The notes beneath the pieces were generated by a model that saw only the letters and a list, made by a program, of their open reading frames with translations, ran no database searches and had not been told where the DNA came from. A DNA stretch of 64,000 nt from Candidatus Flexifilum breve. Lineage in GTDB: Bacteria; Chloroflexota; Anaerolineae; Aggregatilineales; Phototrophicaceae. The stretch spans positions 68,232-132,231 of the forward strand of contig JADKGC010000014.1 in assembly GCA_016717205.1 (NCBI GenBank), read 5' to 3'. The translations under genes and the position numbers were made by a program. Shown here in pieces: positions 40,854 through 49,621 of the stretch (positions are counted from its first letter, which is position 1; every line of letters begins with the position of its first letter).

Positions 40854-41285
40854 ATGCCGCTGACGACATCCTGGCTCTTAGACAAGCGTGTTATCTACCT
40901 CTCGATTACGGACGCGGTGTCGAATGCTGACATCGAAGACATCCTCGATACGCAGTATCAACAATATGTGGACGGGATTGGCCCGGTGCATATGATCATC
41001 GATCTTGATCCCCAGACCGTGATCATGCCGTCTCTGATGCAGGCCCGGCAGCGGGCGTTTGGCGCTCTGAACGAGAAAGTCGGTTGGACGGTGGTCGTTA
41101 ATGCGTCCACGCGCCTGATTCCGTTCACCGTGTCGCTGCTTAAACAGCTTAACAACATCCATGAGTACAAGAATGCGCGGACGGTCGACGAAGCCGTCGA
41201 GTTTTTGACCACGAACGATCCGTCACTCGCCTTCGCCGTAGGTACTGCCCTCGATTGGGCGGATGCACGCATTCGCGAAGCCTAA
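40854..41285 (+). CDS. STAS/SpoIIAA-like domain protein (143 aa), first of tandem pair
   Basis: A compact alpha/beta protein: TSWLLDKRVIYLSITDAVSN, ADIEDILDTQY, PVHMIIDLDPQT, LNEKVGWTVVVNASTRLIPF, ARTVDEAVEFLTTND. The pattern is that of SpoIIAA-like (STAS-related) proteins common in gliding and filamentous phyla. It lacks the phosphoacceptor Ser of true anti-anti-sigma factors where I would expect it. AAAGG is 8 bp upstream. The gene after it encodes a paralogue with the same layout. Function unknown. Confidence 0.7.
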   Translation: MPLTTSWLLDKRVIYLSITDAVSNADIEDILDTQYQQYVDGIGPVHMIIDLDPQTVIMPSLMQARQRAFGALNEKVGWTVVVNASTRLIPFTVSLLKQLNNIHEYKNARTVDEAVEFLTTNDPSLAFAVGTALDWADARIREA

Positions 41286-41310
41286 AGACCGTTTAGATTG
41301 AGGAAGCAAC

Positions 41311-41742
41311 ATGCCGATTGAAGCGACCTGGATGGTCGAAAAGCGGGTCGTGTATTTTCACGCCTATGGGCAGGTGACCGGGGCGGATGTCGCGGCAGTC
41401 AAAGAGCTGCAGCTGCGCAACCATGATGAGGGGCTAGCACCGGTGCATACCATCGTCGATGTCCATTCCCCATCGATCAAGATTCCGTCCATTGCGCAGC
41501 TGCGCCAGTTTGGGTATACGTCCATGCATCCCAATACCGGGTGGATGCTGCTGCTCGGCAGCGAAAAGAGTGTTGTCACCTTTGGTGTGTCGGTGATCAT
41601 TCAGATGGTCGGGTCCGATCACTTGAAGGTTGTGAAATCGATTCCCGAAATCGTCGAATTTCTGAACCACAACGACCGTACCCTGCACCTCACGGTCGAT
41701 GAGGTGCAGGACTACATTGACAGCCGCAAGGTCGCGACTTAA
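41311..41742 (+). CDS. STAS/SpoIIAA-like domain protein (143 aa), second of tandem pair
   Basis: The same length and strand order as its neighbour: ATWMVEKRVVYFHAYGQVTG, ADVAAVKELQLRNHDEG, PVHTIVDVHS, NTGWMLLLGSEKSVV, IPEIVEFLNHND. About a third of positions match by eye, so an old tandem duplication is likely. Its stop overlaps the stop of convergent ligA by 4 bp. Function unknown; a role in partner switching is only a fold-based guess. Confidence 0.7.
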   Translation: MPIEATWMVEKRVVYFHAYGQVTGADVAAVKELQLRNHDEGLAPVHTIVDVHSPSIKIPSIAQLRQFGYTSMHPNTGWMLLLGSEKSVVTFGVSVIIQMVGSDHLKVVKSIPEIVEFLNHNDRTLHLTVDEVQDYIDSRKVAT

Positions 41743-43754
41743 CCGCCGATCAAGCCGCGCAGTTCATCCTCGCTGATGATGGGCACGCCGAGCTTGGCGG
41801 CTTTTTCCGCTTTGCTCCCCGGTGAGTCACCCAGCAGCACGTAGCTCGTCTTTTTGCTCACGCTCCCACTGATTTTGCCGCCGTGCGCCATGATCAGCTC
41901 TTCCGCCTGCTCACGGGTGAGCGTGGGCAGCGTCCCCGTCAGCACAAACGTCATTCCGGCTAACTGGTCGCCCGCCGCGATCCGTTCCTCGGCGCGCATG
42001 TTAACACCCGCTGTGATCAACTTATCCAACACGGCCCGGTGATACGGGTCGGCAAACCACTCCACTATCCCACGCGCCAGCACCTCACCGATGCCTTCGA
42101 CGGCGTCCACTTCTTCGAGGGTGGCCGTCAGTAACCGATCCATCGAGCCGAAGGCCGCGGCGAGGTCAGCGGCGACGGTGCTGCCCACGCCTTCCACGCC
42201 GAGCGCGGTTAGCACGCGCTCAAACGGGCGGGTTTTCGCGGTCTCGATAGAGGCCAGCAGCTTTTGCACCTTTTTGTCGGCAAAGCCTTCCAATTCCAGC
42301 AGTTGATCGGCGCGCAGGGCGAAGATATCGGCCTCGTCGTGGATCAGTCCCTTGTCGATCAGCGTTTTGACGGTCTGCGAGCCCATACCGTCGATATCCA
42401 GCGCGCCGCGTGAGACGAAGAATTCGACCTGCCGCAAGATGCGTTCCGGGCAGTGGAGATTCGGGCAGTAGAAATCAACGCCCCCCTCGGGACGGATGAT
42501 CGGCGTGCTGCAGAAGGGACAGTGCGCGGGCGGTTGGATGGCCTGCTCGGTGCCATCCCGCAGGGCGACGACCGGCGCGGTCACGTTGGGGATCACGTCC
42601 CCCATGCGTTTGACGACGACTGTATCGCCGACGCGAATATCCAGCGCGGCGACGATGTCGTAGTTGTGCAGTGTCGCATTGCTGATGGTCGTGCCGCCGA
42701 CGAACACGGGCTCCAACTGCGCGTTGGGAATCACACGGCCGGTGCGGCCAATGCTCACCACATGGCGGAGCAGCTTAGTCGTGCCTTCCTGCGCGGGGAA
42801 TTTATAGGCGGTCGCGCCGCGTGGGTCTTTTCCCACAACGCCGAGCTCTCCGGCGACGCGCAGGTCGTTCACCTTGATGACGACGCCATCAATTTCGAAA
42901 TCGAGTGTGTTTCTGCGGGATTCCCACGCGGGTATCTGCTGGATAACGTCGGATAACGTTGGATACAGCGCACTGTTCGGCGGGGTCTGAAACCCCATAT
43001 CCCGCAGGTAATCCAGCATATCCCACTGTTTATCCAGCGTGATTCCCACAAGCTCGACGATCTGGTAGAGGAACGCGGTTAGCGGTCGAGTGGCGGTGAT
43101 GCGGGAATCTTTTTGCTTAAGCGCGCCGGACGCCGCATTCCGCGCATTGATGAACACGGGCAGCCCCGCGGCGGCCTGCCGCTCGTTGAGCGCATCAAAA
43201 TCCCGCTTGAGGAACATAACTTCACCGCGCACAACCAGTCGCTGCGGCGCGGGCTTGCCGTTGGGGTGCGCGGGAATGCGCAGCGGCACAGTGCGAATCG
43301 TCTTGATGTTGGGTGTAACCACATCACCGATTTCGCCGTTGCCGCGCGTCGCTGCCTGCGTGAGCACGCCGTTCTCGTAGGTGAGCACAACGGTCAGGCC
43401 GTCCAGCTTGGGTTCGACGGTATAGGCCAACTGTGTCCCAGCGGGCAGCAACCGCAAATTGCGTTCTTCCCACGCGCGGACTTCATCGGCGTTGTAGACG
43501 TTGGATAAGCTGAGGATAGGCGCGGGATGCCGGACTTTGGGAAAGTCTTCCGAGACATCGCTGCCGGAACGCTGCGTCGGCGAATCCGGCGTGATGAGTT
43601 CGGGATGCGCCTTCTCTAGTTCAACCAACTCGTTATAAAGCCGATCAAATTCGCCGTCGGTGATGACGGGATCGCTCAGTACATAGTAGCGATAGCTGTG
43701 GTAATGCAGTTGTTCGCGCAGTTCATGGGCGCGTTGATTGACATCGACCGACAT
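41739..43754 (-). CDS. ligA: NAD-dependent DNA ligase
   Basis: LigA seals nicks with NAD+ in replication and repair. The 671-residue protein has domain Ia (YHYHSYRYYVLSDP-type NAD site), the adenylated lysine in TVEPKLDGLTV (K116), the OB domain with NGVLTQAATRGNGEIGDVVT and RGEVMF, and the four-Cys zinc finger CPFCS...CPNLHCPERI. HhH repeats (VDIDGMGSQTV, LEGFADKKVQ, LGVEGVGSTVA) and a C-terminal BRCT domain (GMTFVLTGTLPTLTREQAEE) complete it. Normal length, intact. It is followed on the strand by the SH3-type protein and PolX genes only by strand orientation, not overlap. Confidence 0.97.
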   Translation of the reverse strand: MSVDVNQRAHELREQLHYHSYRYYVLSDPVITDGEFDRLYNELVELEKAHPELITPDSPTQRSGSDVSEDFPKVRHPAPILSLSNVYNADEVRAWEERNLRLLPAGTQLAYTVEPKLDGLTVVLTYENGVLTQAATRGNGEIGDVVTPNIKTIRTVPLRIPAHPNGKPAPQRLVVRGEVMFLKRDFDALNERQAAAGLPVFINARNAASGALKQKDSRITATRPLTAFLYQIVELVGITLDKQWDMLDYLRDMGFQTPPNSALYPTLSDVIQQIPAWESRRNTLDFEIDGVVIKVNDLRVAGELGVVGKDPRGATAYKFPAQEGTTKLLRHVVSIGRTGRVIPNAQLEPVFVGGTTISNATLHNYDIVAALDIRVGDTVVVKRMGDVIPNVTAPVVALRDGTEQAIQPPAHCPFCSTPIIRPEGGVDFYCPNLHCPERILRQVEFFVSRGALDIDGMGSQTVKTLIDKGLIHDEADIFALRADQLLELEGFADKKVQKLLASIETAKTRPFERVLTALGVEGVGSTVAADLAAAFGSMDRLLTATLEEVDAVEGIGEVLARGIVEWFADPYHRAVLDKLITAGVNMRAEERIAAGDQLAGMTFVLTGTLPTLTREQAEELIMAHGGKISGSVSKKTSYVLLGDSPGSKAEKAAKLGVPIISEDELRGLIGG

Positions 43755-43763
43755 GTTCCTCTC

Positions 43764-44348
43764 CTACGGCTGTGCAATCAGATAATCGGCGGCGGCCCAG
43801 CCGCTGCGCGTCGGGTCGTTGGGGTCTTCGATCTTCCACCACGTGATATCGCTGGCCTGTTCCGGCCCGCTGATCACGCGGAAGAGGGCGTTTTGTTCCG
43901 CCTGAAACAGAATCGTCTGGTCGAGGCCGGGTGCTTCACGCACATTCAGCCCGTCCGCGTCATTGCGCACGGTTACGCCGACGGCGATGGTCAGCGGCGT
44001 GGGCGTGAAGATAATCGGCTGGAGCGTCGGCCCTTCGAGCGCGAACTCTGGTACGGGGATGGTTGTGCCACCCGCCGCACCGCCTTGTGGGATAGCGGTG
44101 GGATTCGGCGTGACGGTTGCCAGCGAGGGCAGGGGCGTCTCGGTCGGCACGGCGGTGATGATCACCACGCGGGGATCGCCGCTGGCGGGAGTCCCGCCGC
44201 CGAGCGTGATCAACAATGTCACCAGCGCGACGACGATGGCGATCACAATCAGCAGCATGGCCGCAATCGACCACGCGGGCAGGTAGAGGCCGCTGGTCTT
44301 CCGATCTGGTCGCTTGCGCCGGTTTTCCGGCATCTGGACATGACTCAT
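43764..44348 (-). CDS. Membrane-anchored protein with an SH3-like domain (194 aa)
   Basis: From the ATG at 44348, which overlaps the stop of polX by 4 bp. A basic N-terminal tail is followed by one membrane helix (AAMLLIVIAIVVALVTLLITLG). A Pro/Thr-rich linker and an extracytoplasmic SH3b-like domain (VGVTVRNDADGLNVREAPGLDQ, NALFRVIS, DITWWKIEDPN, GWAAADYLI) complete the protein. The pattern NVREAPGLD and the closing GWAAADYL are typical for peptidoglycan-associated SH3 modules. Translational coupling to polX is likely, though the functional link is not obvious. Confidence 0.85.
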   Translation of the reverse strand: MSHVQMPENRRKRPDRKTSGLYLPAWSIAAMLLIVIAIVVALVTLLITLGGGTPASGDPRVVIITAVPTETPLPSLATVTPNPTAIPQGGAAGGTTIPVPEFALEGPTLQPIIFTPTPLTIAVGVTVRNDADGLNVREAPGLDQTILFQAEQNALFRVISGPEQASDITWWKIEDPNDPTRSGWAAADYLIAQP

Positions 44349-46081
44349 GCTTTCCCCCTCCCGGCAATCCACTGCTCAAACGTGGCGAGCGGCCACGTGT
44401 TGATGACGTTGGCGGCGGTCAGCCAGGCGCGCCGCCCGGTCGTGATGCCGTAACGCAGGTTGTCCATATCAGCTTCGCTGTGGGCATCCGTGTCGATGGC
44501 GATCCAGATACCGAGTTCGGCGGCGCGGCGGGCGAGCGACGCTTCCAGATCGAGGCGGTGCGGGTTGGCATTGATTTCCAGCGCTATCCCACTCTCTTTG
44601 GCGGCGGCGAACACGGCGTCCATGTCGAGATCGGCGGGGTCGCGCTCATTGACCAACTGCCCGCGCGGATGCCCGATCAGATCGACGTGCGGGTTGCGAA
44701 TCGCGTTGAGCAGCCGTGCGGTGACCTGTTCGCGCGGTTGGCGCAAACCCACATGCAGTGACGCGACGACAAAATCTAACTCGGCGAGCACATCATCCGG
44801 GTAGTCGAGATCACCATCCGCTTTGATCTCCAATTCGACGCCGTGAAACACGCGGAACGGACGCAGCTCGGCATCCACGCGGCGAATTTCCTCGCGCTGG
44901 GCCAGCAGGCGTTCGACCGAAAGGCCGTTAGCAATGGTCGCGTTTTTCGAGTGGTCGGTGATGCAGATGTATTCGCGTCCACGCTTGATCGCTGCCTCCG
45001 CCATCTCGCGGATCGAGAGCTTGCCGTCGCTCCACGTGGTGTGCATGTGCAGATCGGCACGGATGTCGTTGATCGTGATGAGTGTGGGGATTTTCTTCGC
45101 CTGCGCCGCTTCGATCTCGCCCCAATCCTCGCGGATTTCGGGCGGCACCCATTGCAAACCTAGGAATTCGTACAGGGCTTCTTCGCTGTCGAACAGCAGA
45201 GGATCGCCGCCATTGACCGGCGTCAGCGCGTGTTCGTTGAGCGAATAGCCTTGTTGCAGCGCGAGTTCGCGCGTGTGAATGTTGTGCGCCTGCGACCCGC
45301 CGAAATACTGAATCGCTGTACCCCAACGCTCTGGCGCGAGCACGCGCAGATCGACTTGCAGGCCGCTGTGCGTTTCAATGCTGCTCTTGGTGTCGCCGTG
45401 ACCGAGCACGCGCGAGACTTCCGGCAGCGTGACGAACGTATCCATGATCGGCTTGGCGTCGTAGCTGGCGACCAGCAGATCGACATCGCCGATGGTCGGC
45501 TTGCCGCGGCGGATGCTCCCGGCGATTTCACCCTTGAGCACGCTCGGCAGCGCCATCAGGCGGCTGAGGATCGATTCGGCGGTGGGCAGCGCGTCGCCAA
45601 GGCGGATGCGGGTATTGGCCGCGCGCCGCTTGTAGGATTCGATGCCTTCGAGGATTTTGGCCTCGGATTTCGCGCCCATGCCCGCCATATCCCGCAGCTT
45701 GCCTTCGGTCGCGGCAGTTTCCAACGCTGCGAGCGTGGTGATGCCTGCGTCCCAGAACTGCTTGGCCTTTTTCGGACCGACGCCGTTGACGTGCAGAATC
45801 TCGACCACGCCCGGCGGCACTTCTTCGGCGAGGCGGTTGTAGAATTCCAATTGACCCGTTTCGAGGAGCTCGGTCAGCTTTTCCGCGATGATCTTGCCGA
45901 CAAACGGAATTGTTTCCAGTTCCCCATCGGCGGCAATCGCCCGCAGGTCGCGCGGCAGTTCGCGCACCGCGCCCGCGACGTTACGGTAGGCCATGACACG
46001 GTGAATGATTTCACCTTTGATTTGCAGCATATCGGCAATCGTATCGAACAAGTCCGCAATCTCGCGGTTGGTCAGCGCCAT
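44345..46081 (-). CDS. polX: DNA polymerase/3'-5' exonuclease PolX (PHP domain)
   Basis: A bacterial PolX of 578 residues, typical length. N-terminal helical hairpin region (IADLFDTIADMLQIKGEIIH; GVGPKKAKQFWDAGITTLAA), the nucleotidyltransferase core (SIRRGKPTIGDVDLLVAS, with the two Asp of GDVD as metal ligands), and a C-terminal PHP exonuclease domain from about 335 (DLHMHTTWSDGKLS, CITDHSKNATIANGL, FHGVELEIKADGDLDYP, LIGHPRGQ, IDTDAHSEADM). It fills gaps in base-excision repair. Start overlaps nothing upstream. The SH3-like membrane protein is coupled at its 3' end. Confidence 0.95.
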   Translation of the reverse strand: MALTNREIADLFDTIADMLQIKGEIIHRVMAYRNVAGAVRELPRDLRAIAADGELETIPFVGKIIAEKLTELLETGQLEFYNRLAEEVPPGVVEILHVNGVGPKKAKQFWDAGITTLAALETAATEGKLRDMAGMGAKSEAKILEGIESYKRRAANTRIRLGDALPTAESILSRLMALPSVLKGEIAGSIRRGKPTIGDVDLLVASYDAKPIMDTFVTLPEVSRVLGHGDTKSSIETHSGLQVDLRVLAPERWGTAIQYFGGSQAHNIHTRELALQQGYSLNEHALTPVNGGDPLLFDSEEALYEFLGLQWVPPEIREDWGEIEAAQAKKIPTLITINDIRADLHMHTTWSDGKLSIREMAEAAIKRGREYICITDHSKNATIANGLSVERLLAQREEIRRVDAELRPFRVFHGVELEIKADGDLDYPDDVLAELDFVVASLHVGLRQPREQVTARLLNAIRNPHVDLIGHPRGQLVNERDPADLDMDAVFAAAKESGIALEINANPHRLDLEASLARRAAELGIWIAIDTDAHSEADMDNLRYGITTGRRAWLTAANVINTWPLATFEQWIAGRGKA

Positions 46082-46210
46082 TTGTCCCTGCCTATTAGAA
46101 CCTCTGTTCAGGAATAATTATACTTCATGAGCGAATTCGGGGAAAGCATGCCGCAACTTTCGTCCGATCTTCGTGTGGTTTAGGGATTGCTTGCCTTGCC
46201 CATTTGCAGC

Positions 46211-46275
46211 GGACGCAATGAATTGCGTCCCTACACTAACACCGCCTTCTCGTAGGGACGCGATTTATCGCGTCC
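46211..46275. repeat. Two GGAC-palindrome repeats of the GGACGC subtype
   Basis: GGACGCAATGAATTGCGTCC (46211-46230) and GGACGCGATTTATCGCGTCC (46256-46275), with CCTAC/GTAGG borders, lie in the space between divergent polX and the epimerase gene. The stems are kept although the bases differ from other copies. Short hairpins (GTGCAC, TTGCCG/CGGCAA) follow near 46320-46350. Confidence 0.8.
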
Positions 46276-46438
46276 GCAAACCACCACAACCAACTTGCAA
46301 TCCGTGTTTGAGGTGTTTTGTGCACTTCTAGGTGCACATTGCCGTCGGCAATGGGACTGCCGTTAGGTTCCGCGCCGTTTCCCCTGAAATCGGGTATGCT
46401 AGACGGTATTGGGTCAGCGCATGGAGAGGACGCAGAAC

Positions 46439-47347
46439 GTGAACGTCGTCGCACTGGAAAACGAATTCTGGCAGGTGGGGATTTTACCGGAAACCGGCGC
46501 GTCGACCGCGTACGGGCGGGTGCGGGTGGGCGAGGACTGGGTCGATCTCATGCGGCCGACTGCGCCCGAGGACTATGGCAATTCGAGCAAGGCGGCGAAT
46601 TTCATCATGCTGCCGTGGTGCAACCGCATCCGCGATGGTGTGCTGCGCTTCAACGGGCAGACGTACCAGATGCGCACCGAGAAAGACGATGGCACGGCGC
46701 GGCACGGCGATGTGCGCAAGCGCGTGTGGCAGGTGGAAAGCCAGAGCTACCGCCATGTCTACCTAACGATCAGCTCGGCGGACTATGCCGACATGAATTA
46801 CCCGTTCAAGTTTTCCGCACGCGCAGAATACGCGCTGGAAGGGCGGGATTTTGTGTGGCGGCTGACGCTCAAAAATGAGGACACACGACCGATGCCGGGC
46901 GGTTTCGGCTTCCACCCGTATTTCGTGCGCCCGGAGGCGGAGCCCAAAGTGATGGTTCCGTGCGAGCAGCAGTTCAACCTCGTGAACTATCTCGCGGAGG
47001 GTGGCCCCGTCCTGCTGACCAATCGCCTCAATTTTCAGCAGCCGCGCGCGCTCGGCAACGACGAGATCAATGACGTGCTGACCGGGCGCGTGGTCGATGC
47101 CCCCGCCTTTATGCAGTTCCCCTCGGCGAACGTGGGTTTGCTCATGCGCGCTGACCCGATCTACCGCCACCTGCTGCTGTATGCTCCGGTGGGTCAGCCG
47201 TTCTTCGCGCTCGAACCCATGACGAACGTCAATGACGGATTCAATCTGCTGGCGCGTGGTATTGACGAATCCGGCGTGTTCACGCTGCAACCGGGCGAGT
47301 CGCAGGCGGGCGAAGTGCGGCTCGAAATGGTGGCGACGCCGGAATGA
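46439..47347 (+). CDS. Aldose 1-epimerase family protein
   Basis: A galactose-mutarotase-like protein that interconverts sugar anomers or a related lactonised sugar. LMRPTAPEDYGNSSKAANFI, PWCNRIRDGVLRFNGQTYQM, the histidine of ARHGDVRKRVW, the second His in GFGFHPYFVRP and the catalytic Glu in ALEPMTNVNDGFN are present. The GTG at 46439 has GAGAGGA 8 bp upstream, giving 302 residues; the ATG at 46421 gives six more but has a weak site. A TATGCT at 46395-46400 is a likely -10. The 3' end overlaps the MazF-like gene by 4 bp. Confidence 0.88.
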   Translation: MNVVALENEFWQVGILPETGASTAYGRVRVGEDWVDLMRPTAPEDYGNSSKAANFIMLPWCNRIRDGVLRFNGQTYQMRTEKDDGTARHGDVRKRVWQVESQSYRHVYLTISSADYADMNYPFKFSARAEYALEGRDFVWRLTLKNEDTRPMPGGFGFHPYFVRPEAEPKVMVPCEQQFNLVNYLAEGGPVLLTNRLNFQQPRALGNDEINDVLTGRVVDAPAFMQFPSANVGLLMRADPIYRHLLLYAPVGQPFFALEPMTNVNDGFNLLARGIDESGVFTLQPGESQAGEVRLEMVATPE

Positions 47348-47709
47348 GTTTGCCTGCCGATCATGTCCCTATTCAGCAAGGGGACATCTATTGGATATCC
47401 AATCTTGATGGATTTGAGTCGGGGATAGCCCATCCCTATGTCATCGTGCAGGCGACGGTCTTAAACAACAGTCGTATACCAACGGTAGTGGCCTGCGCCT
47501 TGACGTCGAATCTGAAGCGCGTAAGTCTGCCAGGGAATGTGCTGCTTGAGGTCGGGGAAGCCAATCTGCCCAAATCCAGCGTGGTCGAAGTCTCCAAAGT
47601 ATCAACCGTGCTCAAAACACAGCTTGGCGACTATATTGGCTCGTTGAGCGAAGAACGGGTTGAACAAATCTTAGCGGGCATGCGCTTTGTCCAGTCGACT
47701 TTTGAATAA
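47344..47709 (+). CDS. PemK/MazF-type endoribonuclease-like protein
   Basis: A 121-residue protein with the MazF fold: PIQQGDIYWISNLDG, HPYVIVQATVLNNSRIPTVVA, CALTSNLKRVSLPGNVLLEV, NLPKSSVVEVSKVSTVLKTQ and YIGSLSEERVEQI. The usual RP of RPVVVVQ is HP here. MazF toxins cleave mRNA and are normally preceded by an antitoxin. None is present; instead the gene overlaps the epimerase by 4 bp. It may be a solitary or domesticated toxin. The next downstream element is the trp promoter. Confidence 0.8.
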   Translation: MSLPADHVPIQQGDIYWISNLDGFESGIAHPYVIVQATVLNNSRIPTVVACALTSNLKRVSLPGNVLLEVGEANLPKSSVVEVSKVSTVLKTQLGDYIGSLSEERVEQILAGMRFVQSTFE

Positions 47710-47710
47710 C

Positions 47711-47739
47711 TTGACACGTTTTCGGAATATCGCTATGCT
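47711..47739 (+). promoter_or_regulatory. Promoter of the trp operon
   Basis: TTGACA (47711-47716) and TATGCT (47734-47739) are spaced by exactly 17 bp, directly after the MazF-like stop, giving a start near 47746. Confidence 0.85.
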
Positions 47740-47745
47740 GTTGCG

Positions 47746-48047
47746 CAATTACACATAGGTCAAAAGCGTCGATCCAGACGAGTACACATCAAAGCGGTGT
47801 CACAGAGAGTCGCCCAGAGCTGAGAGGGCGGTACACGCGCAGATGTCGAATGGACTGGGGAGCTGTGACGGCGAACAGGCTTAATCCTAAGTAGCGGTCA
47901 CCGGGAGAGCGTACCCGTTATCAAGGCGCGGAGTATCGGCGGTGACGCCCGTACTCTTGAGAGTGGTCGTTTTCGCTTCGGCGAAGTCGGCAAACAAGGT
48001 GGCACCACGGGAACCCCTTCTCGTCCTTGACGCGGGAAGGGGTTTTT
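47746..48047 (+). ncRNA. T-box riboswitch (tRNA-Trp), upstream of trpE
   Basis: A 300-nt structured leader. The T-box motif AAGGTGGCACCACGGG (47996-48011) overlaps an intrinsic terminator of ACCCCTTC/GAAGGGGT and TTTTT (48013-48047), as antiterminator and terminator must. The motif reads UGGC; the C would pair with discriminator G73 of tRNA-Trp. Within stem I, GTCGAATGGACTGG places a UGG (Trp) codon at 47851-47853 after an AGAGAG-type top. Uncharged tRNA-Trp should stabilise the antiterminator and permit transcription of the trp genes. Stem I boundaries are approximate. Confidence 0.88.
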
Positions 48048-48088
48048 ATTTGCGTCGGCGACGACGCGAAAGAGTGGAGACACCAACC

Positions 48089-49603
48089 ATGACCTTGACG
48101 TATCCGCAAGTCCGTTCCGACATTCTGCCGAGCCGCGAACAAGTCCATACCTTGTTCGGGCAAGGCGATCTTGTCCCCGTGTACAAAACGCAGCTCGCCG
48201 ATCTCGAAACGCCTGTGTCCGTCTACCTCAAGCTCACGCAGATGGGGGAAGTCTCCTTCCTGCTGGAAAGTGTGGAAGGCGGCGAACAGGTCGGGCGCTA
48301 TTCGTTCCTCGGCGTCAACCCCAAGGGCGTGATCACCGTGAAAGACGGCGTAATCACGCGCACCTATCACGGCGAAACCGAAACGCGGCCGCTGGCCGCT
48401 GGGGAAGATCCGCTGCATGTGGTCGAGCGCGAGTTCACCCGCGTGACGCCCGTGCGCCTCGAAGGGCTGCCGCGTTTCGTCGGCGGCGCAGTCGGCAACC
48501 TCGCCTACGACATCGTCCGCTACTTCGAACGCCTGCCCACTACGGCGCGGCGTGAACTCGACGTGCCGGATCTCGCCTTCATGCTGATCGACACGCTCGT
48601 GATCTTCGATCATGCCAAGCACCAGTTGATCGTGCTGGCGAACGCGCACAACGAGGGCGATGCCGACGCCGCCTACGATGATGCGGTACGCCGCATTGAC
48701 GAGATTGTCGCCGCGCTGCGTCAGCCGCTCGTGCTGCCGCAGGAAAACCCCGCGCCCGTCGACGAAGAGCTGCAATCGACCATGACGCGCCAGCAGTTCG
48801 AAGATGGGGTGCTCAAGGCGAAAGAGTACATAGCGGCGGGTGACGCTTTCCAGATCGTGCTGAGCCAGCGCCTGAGCCGCAAGACGACCGCCTCGCCGCT
48901 CACGATTTACCGCGCGCTGCGGGCGACCAATCCGTCGCCGTATATGTTTCTGCTGCGCTTCAGCGAAGAGTTCACGCTGGTGGGCGCGTCGCCGGAGATG
49001 ATGGTGCGCCTCGAAGACGGCATCGCCACCACGCGCCCGATTGCTGGCTCGCGTCCGCGGGGCCGCGACGAGGCCGACGACCAGCGCCTCGAAACTGAAC
49101 TGCTGGCCGACCCCAAAGAAGTTGCCGAACACATCATGCTGGTGGATCTGGGGCGCAACGACCTCGGGCGCGTGTGCGAATACGGCACGGTCAAGGTGAC
49201 TGATATGAAGTACATCGAACGCTACAGCCACATCATGCACATCGTCAGCAACGTGCAGGGCAATCTGCGCGCGGGCATGAACGCTTTTGATCTGCTGCGG
49301 GCGACGCTCCCGGCGGGCACGCTGAGTGGCGCGCCCAAAGTCCGCGCGATGGAGATCATCGAAGAGTTGGAAGGCACGCGGCGCGGGGTGTATGGCGGGG
49401 CGGTGGGGTACTTCAGCTTTGACGGCTCAATGGACACCTGCATCACCATCCGCGCGGCGCTGATTCAGCGCGACATGATTTACATTCAGGCAGGTGCGGG
49501 TTTGGTGGCGGATAGTGTACCATCGACGGAGTATGAAGAATCGCTCCATAAGGCGCGCGCGATGATCCTGACCATTCGCCGCGCTGAACAGGGCTTACTC
49601 TAA
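48089..49603 (+). CDS. trpE: Anthranilate synthase component I
   Basis: TrpE makes anthranilate from chorismate, using ammonia from TrpG. The start at 48089 has GTGGAGA 10 bp upstream; an in-frame upstream ATG at 47942 lies inside the T-box and is rejected. 504 residues. SFLLESVEGGEQVGRYSFLG carries the LLES tryptophan-feedback motif. The chorismate-binding core is intact: LSQRLSRKT, PSPYMFLLRF, ASPEMMVRLEDG, RPIAGSRPRG, HIMLVDLGRNDLGRVCEYGT, PAGTLSGAPKVRAMEII and GAGLVADSVPSTEYEE. It is therefore predicted to be feedback-inhibited by tryptophan. Confidence 0.97.
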   Translation: MTLTYPQVRSDILPSREQVHTLFGQGDLVPVYKTQLADLETPVSVYLKLTQMGEVSFLLESVEGGEQVGRYSFLGVNPKGVITVKDGVITRTYHGETETRPLAAGEDPLHVVEREFTRVTPVRLEGLPRFVGGAVGNLAYDIVRYFERLPTTARRELDVPDLAFMLIDTLVIFDHAKHQLIVLANAHNEGDADAAYDDAVRRIDEIVAALRQPLVLPQENPAPVDEELQSTMTRQQFEDGVLKAKEYIAAGDAFQIVLSQRLSRKTTASPLTIYRALRATNPSPYMFLLRFSEEFTLVGASPEMMVRLEDGIATTRPIAGSRPRGRDEADDQRLETELLADPKEVAEHIMLVDLGRNDLGRVCEYGTVKVTDMKYIERYSHIMHIVSNVQGNLRAGMNAFDLLRATLPAGTLSGAPKVRAMEIIEELEGTRRGVYGGAVGYFSFDGSMDTCITIRAALIQRDMIYIQAGAGLVADSVPSTEYEESLHKARAMILTIRRAEQGLL

Positions 49604-49621
49604 AGGGGACAGGTTCAAATC

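Noticed and set aside
47942..48088. In-frame upstream start (49 codons) for trpE
   Set aside because: It lies within the T-box stem and terminator region and encodes no TrpE-like sequence; the ATG at 48089 has a proper binding site.
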